This document shows positions 10,086 through 21,309 of a stretch of DNA of 64,000 nucleotides, in pieces (the first letter of the stretch is position 1; every line of letters begins with the position of its first letter). Below the pieces are notes generated by a model. That model searched no databases. It was given only the letters and a program-made list of their open reading frames with translations, and was not told where the DNA came from. The stretch comes from Eustoma russellianum (Eukaryota > Streptophyta > Magnoliopsida > Gentianales > Gentianaceae), in contig AP025065.1 of the NCBI GenBank assembly GCA_036186865.1, forward strand, positions 13,197,192 to 13,261,191, written 5' to 3'. The position numbers and the translations under genes are program-made.

Positions 10086-10950
10086 AGAACTAAAAAAGCA
10101 GCTGCAAGAGCTTCTTGATCAGAAGTTTATCCGTCCGAGTGTTTCACCATGGGAGCTCTACTGTTGTTTGTCAAGAAGAAGGACGGAAGCTTGAGACTGT
10201 GCATTTACTATCGTGAGATCAATAAGATCACAATAAAGAATAAGTAGCCTCTACCTCGCATTGAGGATTTGTTTGATCAGCTAAAGGGTGCACGGGTGTT
10301 TTCTGAGATTGATATGCGGTCCGTTTATCATCAGTTGAGAGTTAAGGCAGAAGATGTAGAGAAAACCATGTTTTGTACCCGATACGGTCATTATGAATTT
10401 CTGGTGATGCCATTCGGTCTGACTAATGCTCCAACTGCGTTTATGGACCTGATGAATATATTATTCAGGGAACAGCTGGACAAGTTTGTGGTTGTCTTCA
10501 TTGATGACATTTTGGTGTACTCTCTGAGTGAGGAGAAACATGCTACACACTTGAGAGAAGTGATATAGACTCTGAGACAGAAAAAACTATATGCTAAGTT
10601 CAGCAAATGTGAATTCTGGCTGAAGAACGTGACGTTTTTGGGTCATGTGGTTTCAGAAGAAGGGATATCGGTAGAACTGAAGAAGATTGAGGCAATCACT
10701 GAATGGCCACAACCAACTAATGTGATGGAAGTCAGAAGTTTCTTGGGGTTGGGTGGCTATTATCAGAAGTTCGTGGAAGTATTTTCAAGTATAGCAGTTC
10801 GGCTGAGTAGATTAACGCACAAAAAGATGAAATTTGAATGGACTACTGATTGCGAGGGGAGTTTTAATGAGTTGAAAGCACCTGTATTGGTGCAGCCCTC
10901 TGGTTCGAAAGAGTTCGTCATATATAGTGATACATCCAGGAATGGACTGG
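10086..10950 (+). pseudogene. T2 reverse transcriptase and RNase H start (broken)
   Basis: Early RT (QELLDQKFIRPSVSPW) breaks by frameshift near 10150. The main RT block is open at 10269-10568 with MPFGLTNAPTAF and catalytic FIDDILVYS, then a TAG at 10566. It continues with YAKFSKCEFWL, FLGHVVSEEGIS and EVRSFLGLGGYYQKF. RNase H starts with VIYSDTSRNGLG, then meets a 67-bp GT-AG segment (10951-11017). Catalytic RT aspartates persist, but the protein is not continuous. Confidence 0.85.
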
Positions 10951-11017
10951 GTATGTATATAATTTCAAGTTAGATTTTGTATACATGTCAAATTGTGGTC
11001 TAACATTTCTAATACAG
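10951..11017 (+). other. Putative intron in T2 RNase H (67 bp)
   Basis: Donor GTATGTAT follows GGACTGG, and acceptor TCTAATACAG precedes GTTGCG. Splicing joins NGLG to CVLMQ in frame. The donor and acceptor fit plant consensus well (GTATGT, pyrimidine-rich stretch, CAG). Same site as in T1 (4274-4343). Confidence 0.72.
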
Positions 11018-12006
11018 GTTGCGTGCTCATGCAAGAAGGCAAGGTTATCGCTTATGCCTCTCGACAATTAAAGCCGTATGAGTAGAATAATCCGACTCAT
11101 GATATTGAGTTGGTAGCAGTGGTTTTTGCACTCAAAATATGGAGACATTATCTTTATGGAGTGAAGTGCGAAGTCTTCAAGGATCATAAGAGCTTGAAAT
11201 ATCTGCTTACACAGAAGGAGTTGAACATGAGGCAGCGAAGATGGTTAGAATTGTTGAAAGACTACGATCTGACCATCAGTTATCATCCTGGGAAAGCAAA
11301 TAAGGTGGCTGATTCTTTGAGCCAGAAATCTAGTTATGCAGGCCAGACATCGTTAGAAAGAGAGATGACTGAGTTCGACCTTGATATTGTTGACTCGACA
11401 GCGAGTGTTCTTGCTACACTTACTATTACCCCTACACTGGTAGAGCAGACAAAGAGGTAAGAAAGAAGATGCTGGTTTGAGAATGGTTTGTGACCGTATG
11501 TTGACTGGTCAGGTGGATAGATTCCAGGTACACGATGATGGAAGTTTATTGTTTCAAGGGAGACTGTGTATGCCGGATAAAGAAGAACTGCGGAAGGAGT
11601 TGTTGTAGGAAGCTCATAGCTACAACTTATCTATCCATCCGGGAGTGACAAAGATGTACAATAATCTCAAGAAATATTATTGGTAGAGTGGGATGAAGCG
11701 TCACATTGCTGAATTCGTCGAGAGATGTCTAGTTTGTAAGTAAGTAAAAACCAAGCACCGGAGACCTGGAGGGTTAATGATGCCATTAAAGATACCTGAA
11801 TGGAAATGGGAGCACATTACGATGGATTTCGTTGTGGGTCTCCTGAAGACCCGTTGTGGCAATGATATAGTCTGTGTGATTGTTGATTGGTTGACAAAAT
11901 CGACTCATTTTTCGCATGTTCCAAGTGATGCGACCCTTGAAAAACAGGTGACATTGTATATTGATAACATTGTTAGTCTGCATGGGGTGCCAGTAAGTAT
12001 CATGTC
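11018..12006 (+). pseudogene. T2 RNase H end and integrase N-terminal part (truncated)
   Basis: RNase H continues with CVLMQEGKVIAYASRQLKPY, a TAG near 11082, then FALKIWRHYLYG, KDHKSLKYLL and RQRRWLELLKDYDL. A stop at 11458-11460 follows. The integrase zinc region is readable as SIHPG and CLVCK with stops. The core starts at MDFVVGL and ends at HGVPVSIMS, just before the second catalytic Asp, where the next LTR begins. The core Glu and the chromodomain are absent. Confidence 0.83.
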
Positions 12007-13187
12007 TGTTACACCCCGTGACTTTTAAGCGCAACTTTCAATACTTAGAGGTCAACCTTAAATGCAACTTAATTAATTATGTAGGTTATGAGACTTAGTT
12101 ACACAAAACATAGAAGAACAAAAGAAAGGGGTTAAAAGTTGAATTAAAAGAAATTATGGTAAATTATCAAAATAGTCCCTACTAAGGATAGGGGAGTTAC
12201 CAAAACTTAGTATAACTCCCCATCAGCCTATAGGGGACGGTTTCCACACCAAAGAGGAGAGGGAAAACCGCAGGAAAAGAGAGAGAAGAGAAAAAGGAAA
12301 GGAAGAAGAAGAAGAGAAGAAGGAAAAGAAGGAAAAAGACCATTCTAGGTTCAATTCTTATCAAGGTTCTGCAGTAAATCCGTAAGACTAACTAGAAACC
12401 AAGGCAAGTAATCTTTCTATACGCTTTACGCAAATTTTGATACTTTAGGCCCTATGTTCTTACAAAGAGAAAACATGAATCACACATTAGTATTCTTGTC
12501 TTGTCTATCTTAAATGCTTTGTTATATGTAAGTCTTGCTGCTAATTGTGTAAAGTCTTGTTCTTTGGGCCATAGTTCTGAAAATAGTTGTGTGGTGCTTT
12601 GTTGTTGTCAAGCATGCCCATAAAAGTGTATATTTTGACGTGCTTATTGTCTTGCTCTACTCTTATGTTGATTGTCTACACTTAGACGTTGAGAGTAAGT
12701 GCAGGAAATTGAGAGATGAGTGAAGACATTGCTGTAGTCTTGTTGTGTTGGGAAAGTTGATGAGATCTTTTGAAGGTTGTGAATGATTGAAGGCTAGAGT
12801 GGATATTGTTAGGCATGGCTAGGCATCAATTCATGTTTAGATGTGTGTTAAGTAAGATGAATCTAGAGGTTAAGATGGATATTTACGTGTTGAAATGAAA
12901 GGGTTGAAGAAGGAGGGTGTGGGAGAGGAAGTTACTGCAGAAAAACTGCAGTTTGGCATCGTCAGAACACTTCGAACGCCTACATTAGGCGCTCTATGTC
13001 ACATTAGGCGCCTAATGTAGCGTTCAATGTGTCCTGAAGCTTTCCCGTACAGAAAAACTGCAATCTAGAACCGTCAGAACACTTCGAACGCCTATATTAG
13101 GCGCTCTATGTCACATTAGGCGCCTAATGTAGCGTTCAATGCGTCCTGAATCATCCCCGAACACTTCGAACACCTACATAAAGCACT
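12007..13187 (+). repeat. Truncated LTR of the T1 family
   Basis: Starts TGTTACACCCCGTGACTTTT, close to the T1 LTR start and to the reversed end of the solo LTR at 32340. It keeps the purine-rich tract (12255-12340), TTACAAAGAGAAAA and a palindrome array (12960-13185, including a tandem duplication of about 115 bp). It stops near ACACCTACATA, about 1.2 kb into the LTR, where copia gag begins. The promoter array and 3' LTR end are missing. It marks another insertion into T2 followed by deletion or rearrangement. Confidence 0.82.
12960..13185 (+). repeat. AGGCGCCT palindrome array (truncated LTR)
   Basis: Two tandem copies of CACTTCGAACGCCTA...TTAGGCGCTCTATG...ATTAGGCGCCTAATGTAGCG. The core ACATTAGGCGCCTAATGT is a perfect 18-bp palindrome in the first copy. 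Confidence 0.7.
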
Positions 13188-14362
13188 CACACAGATTCCG
13201 ATGACGAAGATTTAATCACGATGGCTAAAAGATTAAGAAAGATCTTGAGAAAATCAATTAAAAACAAACACAATCCTACTTCATCTAAGAACATAGAAAT
13301 AAAAATAATGAAGAAATAAAGTGTTATGAATGTGGGAAACTTGGACACTTGTCATATGACTTCCCTAACAAAGACAAAAATAACAAACAAACACCTTGAC
13401 AAGGATCGGATCAAAACTAGACTCGTCTCAGAACCTAAACAGAGGAGAAGAGCCTTCAAAGCCTCCACTTGGAGTGACACATCAGACTCTGAGACTGACG
13501 ATACAGAAGAACAAAAGGCATAAGTATGCTTTACATCTAAGGCATCAAATGAGGTATCTTCCGACTCTGATTCTGATTCTGAATGTTCTTACGATGATTT
13601 ATGTAGTCAATATTTAGAGTTGCATAAGTTTTCAAAGTCTCTTTCAAAAGAAAAGAAATGATTAATTGAAGACAAGAAGTTGTTAGAATCTTCTACACGA
13701 ACCTTGTTTCTCAATTAAACGATTCAAAAGAAGAGTCGGCATGCATCATCAATGCATTAAAATCAGAGATCTCATTATTACTCATGCATAATAATGAAAT
13801 GACATCTGAGATTTCAAACTTGAAATCAAGGAATTGAAATCAAGGAATGCGAATTTAGAGAAAATGGTGAAACAATTTGACACGGGAACAAACATTCTAG
13901 ATCACATCATTTCTTCACAAAAGCATGATAGTGACAAAACCGGACTAGGATACATTAAGAAAAATGAGTCACTAAACAAACCAACCAAATTCATTCCATC
14001 TAAGAAAATAGATGCATCTAAGACATATATGGCATCTAAGAAGATGCCTAACCCATCTCATCGTGCTTCATCTTCATATCATACGAGATATAATTTTGCG
14101 TCGTACAAATATGAAAAGAAACCCAGTAATGCATACATGGAAATCATTTACCAAAAATGCATCTAGATTACGCCCCGTGCATACAAACAAAAATATTCAT
14201 CAAAAACAAACATCATACGATGGCATTCTTGGCCAAAGGCCGAACGGATTTGCACCGAACGTTTATTATATTATATCTTGATCTCCTCACTCACCTTTTG
14301 GAAGACCTAGAAAGGTCACCCAAATTTGGGTACCAAAAGGGACATTTTCAAAGGGTTGAATA
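13188..14362 (+). pseudogene. gag: Copia D1 gag, C-terminal part (broken)
   Basis: Begins in a segment matching D2 gag (DEDLITMAKRLRKI). A CCHC knuckle follows at about 13325-13372, CYECGKLGHLSYDFP, in which the last Cys of the motif is replaced by Phe. Then come a Ser/Asp-rich stretch and a coiled-coil-like region (13740-13900) with LEKMVKQFDTGTNILDHII and KTGLGYIKK. The last recognisable part reads FGRPRKVTQIWVPKG near 14300-14340, the usual end of this gag region. Frameshifts near 13420-13550 and 13690-13830 break it. Confidence 0.75.
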
Positions 14363-14459
14363 AATAACCCTTACGGATGCATTTTTGATATTATTTGAAA
14401 TGCATGATTTTTTTTCGCTATCTCCATCTTTACATGCTCTTTTGATTTTCTTTCCAAAA

Positions 14460-14659
14460 TAAACGGGGAGAGAGTGCATGATTTAAGGGGAAGAGAGTGC
14501 ATGATTTAAGGGGGAGAAAGAGATTGATTGCACAAATCAAGGGGGAGAGAATTCAAAATTCAAAATTCAAAATTTGAATTTTGTGCACGATTGGAGGGGG
14601 AGCGACAAAATTTAAATCATGAACTTAGGTTATTTTGTAAATCATCAAAAGGGGGAGAT
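14460..14659 (+). other. Series of purine tracts before the D1 LTR
   Basis: Six tracts: GGGGAGAGAG, GGGGAAGAGAG, GGGGGAGAAAGAGA, GGGGGAGAGAA, GGGGGAGCGA and AAAAGGGGGAGAT, the last directly before the LTR. They alternate with TGCATGATTTAAG and similar repeats. Only the last is in the right place to be the plus-strand primer. Extra tracts of this kind are known from some copia lineages. Confidence 0.65.
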
Positions 14660-15019
14660 TGTTGAGAAAAGGGGGTTTGACTGATTACAAAATGCATGAT
14701 TTAAATAACGTGTACTAAAGAAATGCATGACACGTTTTATGACTTGACACCTTTTTGCATGAAATCTGCCTTATATAGTTCATATATAATGTTGCCGTAC
14801 TAACGAGCCATGAAGCTTTAAAGCTTACCTCAAATGGAAAACATTTGTTATGTTTGAACTATTTTCAGGTGCCACCATTAATGAACTAAACTAGTTCATT
14901 AAGTGAAGTACTTAGTTAAATGAACTAAGTAGTTCATTAAATGAAGCCATATTTAGAAAAGGCACAAAGACAACAAATTCAAGAAATGGAAAGTCTCCTT
15001 CTACCTTTTAAAGCACACA

Positions 15020-15060
<41 letters not shown>

Positions 15061-17480
15061 TGATTTTTTAAAGGGCACTATACACATATATTCCAACGTA
15101 CTACTGACACGTTATATATTTTACGAACATACGTTAATGTCACACCACTATACTTACCTCATATTTATGAGTATATTCAGGTCTTATATCATATGATATA
15201 AGCCATGGTGATGACAAAATTATTACGACATGTTACAAGGTTCTAAACCAAAAATTGTCGTATCGGGTGAATATCAAAACTTCACCAACGTGTCATGTAC
15301 TTACCATATATATATGGCCAGCCCCTACACTTCAAAAATGACCAGAAATTTCGTGGTCTATATGTTATATTCATCCATGAAATCATTCCATGTTGGCACA
15401 CACAAATCACCCCCAATTAAGGCCAAATTCAACTTTTTAAGCACATGGGGCGCCACTTACTTCAGCCTTTAGAGCTGAATTTTCAAGTTATTTTATATAT
15501 ATTATGTGTGATCTAATATTTATAAAATGTGCAAAAAGTTTGAATTCAATCGGCGAAAAATCGTGTAATCGACAAAAGTCGAAAATTCGGTTTTCTACGA
15601 ACACGACACATGGAACGTTTTTGGCATGACATATAACATGTATCTAGACACTTTTTACATACTCTATACATTCTAAAATGTTCTAGAAAAATCAATTAAG
15701 GGCTGATTGGAATATACCATATGTGTATAATTATTGTGCACTATTTTACAAAGTTTTCAAAAATAAAATTCAGCACATGTACAAGCTACATCACACGCCT
15801 AGATCAGCTTAATGGAGCATATGTGGAGCCTAGTTGGTATCTTGATTGTCCAAGAATGAATTATACAAGGTTGGTGACACAAAAGAGGGAGCTACACAAT
15901 GTAATATTTCAAACTATGTCACATTTGTGACACATGCTGAAAATTCAGCATGTGTAAATAAGGTTGGCCGAAATTTGCATCTTAATTGTGACATATTTAC
16001 CTCTTCAATTTAAATGGATTGATTTGATGATTAAATGGAAGTATTTTGAATATGTCTTGAATGGTGCACATGCTAAAAAATTCAACATGTGTAGAATGGG
16101 GTGGCCGAATTCATGGATGTAAATGGTGATCAGTTTGTCTTCCAAATTATGTGGGATTGATTGTAAGACAATTGGCAATGTTTTTATGACTAATTGACAC
16201 ATATTTTAAGTGATATTTGTCAGATTTATATAGTCATCAATTGATGACAAGTCTCATCCAATCAAGGAGTGCCAAGTAAGCAAGGCCTTAATGATCATCC
16301 AATGAAGTGGTGCCAAGTAAGCAAGTGAATGTCACAATGATGCAAGATATTCTTCCAAGGACTTAAAAGATAATTTTCAATAGGAAGAAAAGGAAAAGGG
16401 GGTGGCCACAACTTGATAAAATGAAGAAGAAGTAGTGCAAAATACAAGACGAGTCTCACAAGTTCAAAAGTACAAAAAGAGTCTTCTATTCTCTTCTTCT
16501 TCTACCTTTCTTTCTTCTTCTCTCTCAAATCCTATTGTATTCATATTCATACATATTGAATAGGCTTCATATATACCACCATACACTCTATATTTTTGTA
16601 AAAGATTTATCAAGGTGTGATTAATCTTGCATCCGCTCGGTGGTGGTGTTCGTGATCATTGCAATCACTTACAAGGTTTGTAAAGGGTTGGAAATGGTGT
16701 GTAACTCCATCAACCCTGTGTGGTAAGATGTTTTTTGTTGTTTTGTGATTAGTGATAACCGAGGAAGGTGTCCTCGAATACTGGAGTAGGTTGATTTAAC
16801 CGAACCAGTATAAAATTCCTTGTGTTCCTTACTTTTCAGCACTTACTTTCAGTTTCCAGCATAGTGCATCATTTTCATCACGTTCTTAAAAATATTAAAC
16901 GAACTTCGAAAATCACCAAACTTTCCAGAAACATATCCATACGTTTTAAGGTTCACTTGGCGCAAGTTTCAGCCCTTTTGGACAAGTATAAGTCATCCAA
17001 ACGTCAAAAGTTTTGAGACTAATGCAGTCTGATTTTTAGGCTTGCAACGGTTGAGACTTTTAACGTATTTGACAAACTTTCCAAAAGAATTTTTCAAAAC
17101 TGTTTCAACCCAATTAAATAAACATAATAAGGGGTTTGTCATTAAATGTTTAGACCATTTGGAGTCACGGTTTAATCAGAATTAAATTTTCAAATCAGAC
17201 TACCATTTCTGGCAGATTTGAGCAATCTGACTATAAACGACTTTTGAAAGGGTTAAAGGTTGAATTTTAATCTGAAATTTTTAGGAGATACTTAGAACAT
17301 CTGAGACTAAGATCTTTCCAAATTCCAGAATTTTTGAAGACCTGTAACCTAGTTTTCAAAACGTTTCAAAACAGGTCCTAAAAACACAAACTATTTTCAG
17401 AAGTTGGATTTTTAATTTAAAACAATTTTAAAAACCAAATTTTCCGCACCCACTATTCTACCCCCCTCTAGTGGTGCCTT
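14660..17480 (+). repeat. Copia D1 LTR (about 2.8 kb)
   Basis: Starts TGTTGAGAAAAGGGGG. Aligned to the minus-strand copy (27024 down to 18043), it shares CAAATGGAAAACATTTGTT, a (TA)n run, ACTTACCATA, and the tail with CACTATTC...GTGGTGC. The end is imprecise: the last bases resembling the LTR are near 17470-17490, and the terminal CA and primer site seen in the other copy are missing. No open frame of note. Unusually long for copia, but both copies agree. Confidence 0.75.
15021..15057. repeat. (TA)n microsatellite in D1 LTR
   Basis: About 37 bp of alternating T and A. The equivalent position in the minus-strand LTR is where the LINE is inserted. Confidence 0.9.
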
Positions 17481-17987
17481 GCAGATCCTAAAAAGAGAAT
17501 TATAAATGTTAGTCAATCTCAAATTCATATCAACAATAGATTCATTGGGCAATAAATTAAAGGATTCAAGAGTAGACATAAGCATATTGATCTTGGAATC
17601 TTTCACCTGACTAGTTCCTTCATGCTTCATTTCTAGACACCTCTACATCTCTTGAGCACTAGAAAAATTAGAGACATAACTAGATTCGCTTTTATTCAAG
17701 CCATTTAAGACAAGTTGCATGGCTTTAGCATTCATACTCAACTTCTTTTTATCATCAATAGTATATTATTGCTTAGGTTTTACGACTTCTAAAGTAATAC
17801 CATCAACCGTAGATATTTTAGATGGAACAAAAGGACCATCTTCTATTATAGACCATAAATCTACATCGATAGCCATAAGAAAAAGTTTCATGCGAAATTT
17901 CCATTGAATAAATGACTCACCATCAAAAAGGGAAGGCCTTTGGCTTGACATACCTTCTTGCTCGGTTTTGTGGCTAGTGGATGCCAT
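17481..17987 (-). pseudogene. gag: Copia D3 gag, N-terminal fragment
   Basis: From ATG at 17987 the frame reads MASTSHKTEQEGMSSQRPSL, then FDGESFIQWKFRMKLFL, the N-terminal domain of copia gag. A TAA near 17769 follows VVKPKQ; after it come KAMQLVLNGLNKS and MKHEGTSQVKDSKINMLM. The frame ends near 17480 where D1 LTR sequence begins. It lies directly downstream of a primer site and LTR (18029-18043), so this is the start of a third copia unit, cut off after about 170 codons. Confidence 0.8.
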
Positions 17988-18028
17988 CTCACAAAGATTG
18001 TTAGATCTTCTCGTTGTGAGTAAACCTT

Positions 18029-18040
18029 ACTCTGATACCA
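18029..18040 (-). other. Copia primer-binding site (D3)
   Basis: On the minus strand TGGTATCAGAGT lies two bases after the LTR end TCCGACA. Initiator tRNA-Met type. It shows that the LTR at 18043-27024 also serves as the 5' LTR of a downstream unit. Confidence 0.85.
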
Positions 18041-18042
18041 CT

Positions 18043-20430
18043 TGTCGGACCTATATAGCACCACAAGAAGGAGGGGTTGAATAGTGAGTGTAGAAACATT
18101 GGTTTTAAAAAAAATTTTGTGACCAATTTCTCACTTCTGAAAACAGATTCTATTATCAGATCCCGTTTTTGACTAACTGAATGAACCAGGTTCTAGACCT
18201 CCAAAATTTGTGAAATTTTGTGACGATGTGGTTTACAATGTTATATATATGTCATAAAAAATTCATATTAAAACTCAAAGTGTAAGGCCCTGAAAAACGT
18301 TTTTTATTGGAGTCTGTCAATCTATGAAAAACTTTCCCTTACGATGCAAAATTAATTCCTAATTAATGAGAACTCAAATGATCTGAAATTTTTATAAGAT
18401 GTCCCTTAAGATGCCTAGTTTGATTGGTTGAAACAGTTTTTCAAAATTCCTTTGGAAAGTATATCAACAACGTTGATGTTCTCAACCTTTGCCAATTTGA
18501 AAATCAGATTGCACTAGTCTCAGAACTTTGCACTTTTGGATGACCTACACTTATCCAAATTCGATGAAACTTATCTTAAATTAAGCCTAAGACCTCTATC
18601 TATGTCTCTGAAGAATTAGATGATTTTTGAAAATCTTTTTCTATTTTTTCAGTTGCGTTGAAAACGTTGCAAAAACAGAAACTGAAAGTAAAAGTGCTAA
18701 AAGTAAGAACACTAAGATTTGTATACTTGTTCGGTCAATGTGACCTACTCCAGTCTTCGAGGGCACCTTTCTTGGTATTCACTAATCACTAAAATCACCT
18801 TAGAATAAGAGTGTCTGGAGTTATACACTATCTCCTTTAATGTCCACCGCTTTTACAACAAATCACAACCATAATCAACAAAATCACCACCACCTCACTC
18901 ATGTAGGTTTGATGACACCTTGATCAACCTTGTACAAGAATAAAACGTGTATGTGTGGTACGTATGAAGCCTATACAGATTATGGAATGTATGCTTGATA
19001 GGCTTAAGGCTTTGTGCAAGAGAAGAAGATAAGAGACGAAGAGAATTCTGGTTTGCACTTGATAGAATGTGGAATATGAGCCTTGAATTGTGTTTGATCT
19101 TCTTGCCCCTTTTGTATAGCATGACACGCTTCCCTTGGCTGAAAATCCTCATGAAGAATGTCTTGAATGCCCTTAAAAGATGCCTTGTAAAGCCTTGTGA
19201 CATACCTTTTCTTACTTGGCAAGATTTTTGATTGTACAAGTGATTTGTCTTCGCCTTGTTGTCACTCTATGATTGGGTCTTCATTTTTCCACCTTGGCAC
19301 ATAATACATGACATGGAAATTACTAAGAAAAATATGAAAACAATTTGAATTTCAAATGTCTTGATTGCCAATCAATCATAAGTGTGATAGCTCCGCATTT
19401 TTGGAATGATTTTCACCTTGAAGAACCTCCCAAAATCGACCAATGCACATGTGCTGAAAACTTCAGCACTTCTTTTTGAATTTTGAAAGCTTACCTTGTG
19501 TGTCTTGGTCTCTATCAATACTTTCATTCTTTTGTGGATCATTCTCCACCAATCATAGTGCAAGATGAGCTCCACTTCCAAATTAGCTCAATTCAGCTGC
19601 CTACTCTGCATGCATATGCTGAAAACATTTTTTTAAAATTTTGAAAGATAATAATGTAGTATCTTTATAAACATGATATATTTCAATCACAATTTAACTT
19701 TGTCTTCTAGAATGCTCCGAGATATGTCTTGGATGTGTAAGACATTTCTAGATATATGTCACACAAGTAAAAAAACGTCCCCTTAGATGATGTAGAAAAG
19801 TGAATTTTCAACTTCCATCGATTGCATGATTTTTCTCCAATTTATTACAAACCCCTTAGACATGTAAAATGAGCTATGCACCATATAATATACATAATAA
19901 AATGTATAATCTCAGCTCCAAAATAGGTAAAAAAGAATTTTTGCCTTGTGGTGTAGCATTTTGAATTTGAATTTTGAAGAAATCAATGCAAATGATGGAT
20001 AATTGATATATTTAATTATGGCATGACTTTGGTGTTTTATTTTCCATGTGGTGCACGAAATTGTTTTGTGTTTGGAGTGTATATTGACTGGCCATCTTTG
20101 TATGGTAAGTATATGATGTGTCGCTGACGGTTCGGTAGTCATTTGATGTGGCGATTTTCGGTTTACAAACTTTTGACATGTCGGTATATTTTTGGAAGCT
20201 TGATGACTTGGAATATATGACTTGGAATATCTTGGATATGTATGTACTCAAATAGATGATGCGTATATTGTTGCTTGACGTTGACGTACGTTGATGACAT
20301 GTCGATGAAATGCCGGGATAGAAAAATATAGTTTGTCGTCTTTAAACAAATATATATATAAGTACATATATATGCCGTGTGTACATACACACACACACAT
20401 ACTTTCTGCACTGCATGCACTATTTGCGTA
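18043..20430 (-). repeat. Copia LTR, distal part (after the LINE)
   Basis: Minus-strand LTR whose end (TG on the plus strand at 18043) abuts the primer site. Matches the D2 5' LTR (53992-55961) and, reversed, D1 LTR. Together with 26613-27024 it makes about 2.8 kb, equal to the D1 LTR. No coding potential recognised. Confidence 0.8.
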
Positions 20431-20454
20431 CAAAGATGTCCATTATTACAGTAC

Positions 20455-20604
20455 CTTCATGTAATATGGTTTTCTCACACCATAAGTGAGGCATATTAAT
20501 AATTTTCTGCTTCATGTAAAATATATATTATTTTATATGAAGAAAATTTTATTATGAAAACCCTCACTTGTGGTGGAGGAAAACCTTATTACATCAAATG
20601 AAAC
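20455..20604. repeat. Foldback (hairpin) of about 150 bp in the LINE 3' region
   Basis: CATGTAATATGGTTTTC near 20459 is answered by GAAAACCTTATTACATC near 20582. Inside, TCACACCATAAGTGAGG pairs with CCCTCACTTGTGGTGGAGG, and CTTCATGTAAAATA pairs with TATTTTATATGAAG around the centre near 20530. The whole segment is an imperfect palindrome with only a few mismatches. It could be a small foldback transposon or a structural element of the LINE tail. Confidence 0.65.
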
Positions 20605-20966
20605 AATAACGATAGTAGCAGTATATGATTATCAACATCCATTTGATATATGATATGCCGCATTAAAACCTTGCCAAGTAAAACCACCCTTGTGGATAAA
20701 ACCTTGGCAAAGGAAAAAGCGTACATATTTATATAAATGGACTGTTGATATGCGCTATCATGTAATGTGAAAGTACTCAGAAACCAAATGATACACAAAC
20801 GTAATAAAATCAAATGCCATGTGATAATCTACGCCTGATGGGTAGGTCTTGTCCAGTCGGTAGTTGCGCCAGCGCCCAGGAGAAGAAATGCGATCCGTGT
20901 CCCCGTCCATGCATCCAAAAAAGTAATAGTTGAGTGAAGCAGAGGCATGAAACATTGTGAAGTGTG

Positions 20967-21300
20967 GAAGACGAGTTGAAGGAAGATCATACCAGGCCTG
21001 CCTGCACTAAGTAAAGTGCCGGCAGAGAAATAGATGAAACGCCAATCCATTTGGAAGACTTGGAAGAGAAACGAACCGTGTATATGTAACCACCATGAAC
21101 CCCGCTCATCATCACAAACAAACATGTAACATAAAATCATCAATGCAAAGAATATAAGAAATCCTGAGGTAAGCCAATGTATGAACCATATGTAAAGTAT
21201 GGAGAGGAAGCGAATGAGGATCATACCCGGTCTGCCTGTCCCAATTAAGGTACAGGCAGAGACTGCAGTAAGTTGCCAATCCATTTGGAAGACCTGAATG
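20967..21300 (-). repeat. Two-copy repeat in the LINE 3' UTR
   Basis: Two blocks of about 95 bp (about 20967-21062 and 21200-21297) share GATCATACC, CCTGCCTG, CAGGCAGAGA-like text and GCCAATCCATTTGGAAGAC. On the minus strand both translate to a similar VFQMDW...SA.TL...GRPGMI pattern. They fall within and just beyond the end of the RNase H frame. Confidence 0.6.
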
Positions 21301-21309
21301 TTAAGGAAC

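Larger units (their letters stand above)
8815..12006 (+). mobile_element. T2: decayed Tekay-type element split by T1
   Basis: Begins inside gag exactly at the end of the T1 3' LTR and runs through protease, RT, RNase H and the integrase core up to PVSIMS. There a T1-family LTR start (TGTTACACCCCG, 12007) cuts it. Its 5' part should lie upstream of the window, on the other side of T1. It has many stops and frameshifts and is much older than T1. It carries the same two intron-like positions as T1. Confidence 0.88.
13188..17480 (+). mobile_element. D1: internally deleted Ty1/copia element (+)
   Basis: Contains the C-terminal half of copia gag, then jumps straight to a 3' noncoding region with several purine tracts and a long LTR (14660-17480). 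Protease, integrase, RT and RNase H are all absent, so this is a deletion derivative. It is a plus-strand relative of the minus-strand copia D2/D3. Its left edge joins a truncated gypsy LTR, and its right edge joins a copia gag fragment in the opposite orientation. The SIRE or Tork-like lineage is only a guess from the coiled-coil gag and multiple purine tracts. Confidence 0.8.

Noticed and set aside
15230..15930. Short frames of 69-80 codons in the D1 LTR
   Set aside because: Not conserved in the other copies of the LTR (18-20 kb, 54-56 kb); chance frames.
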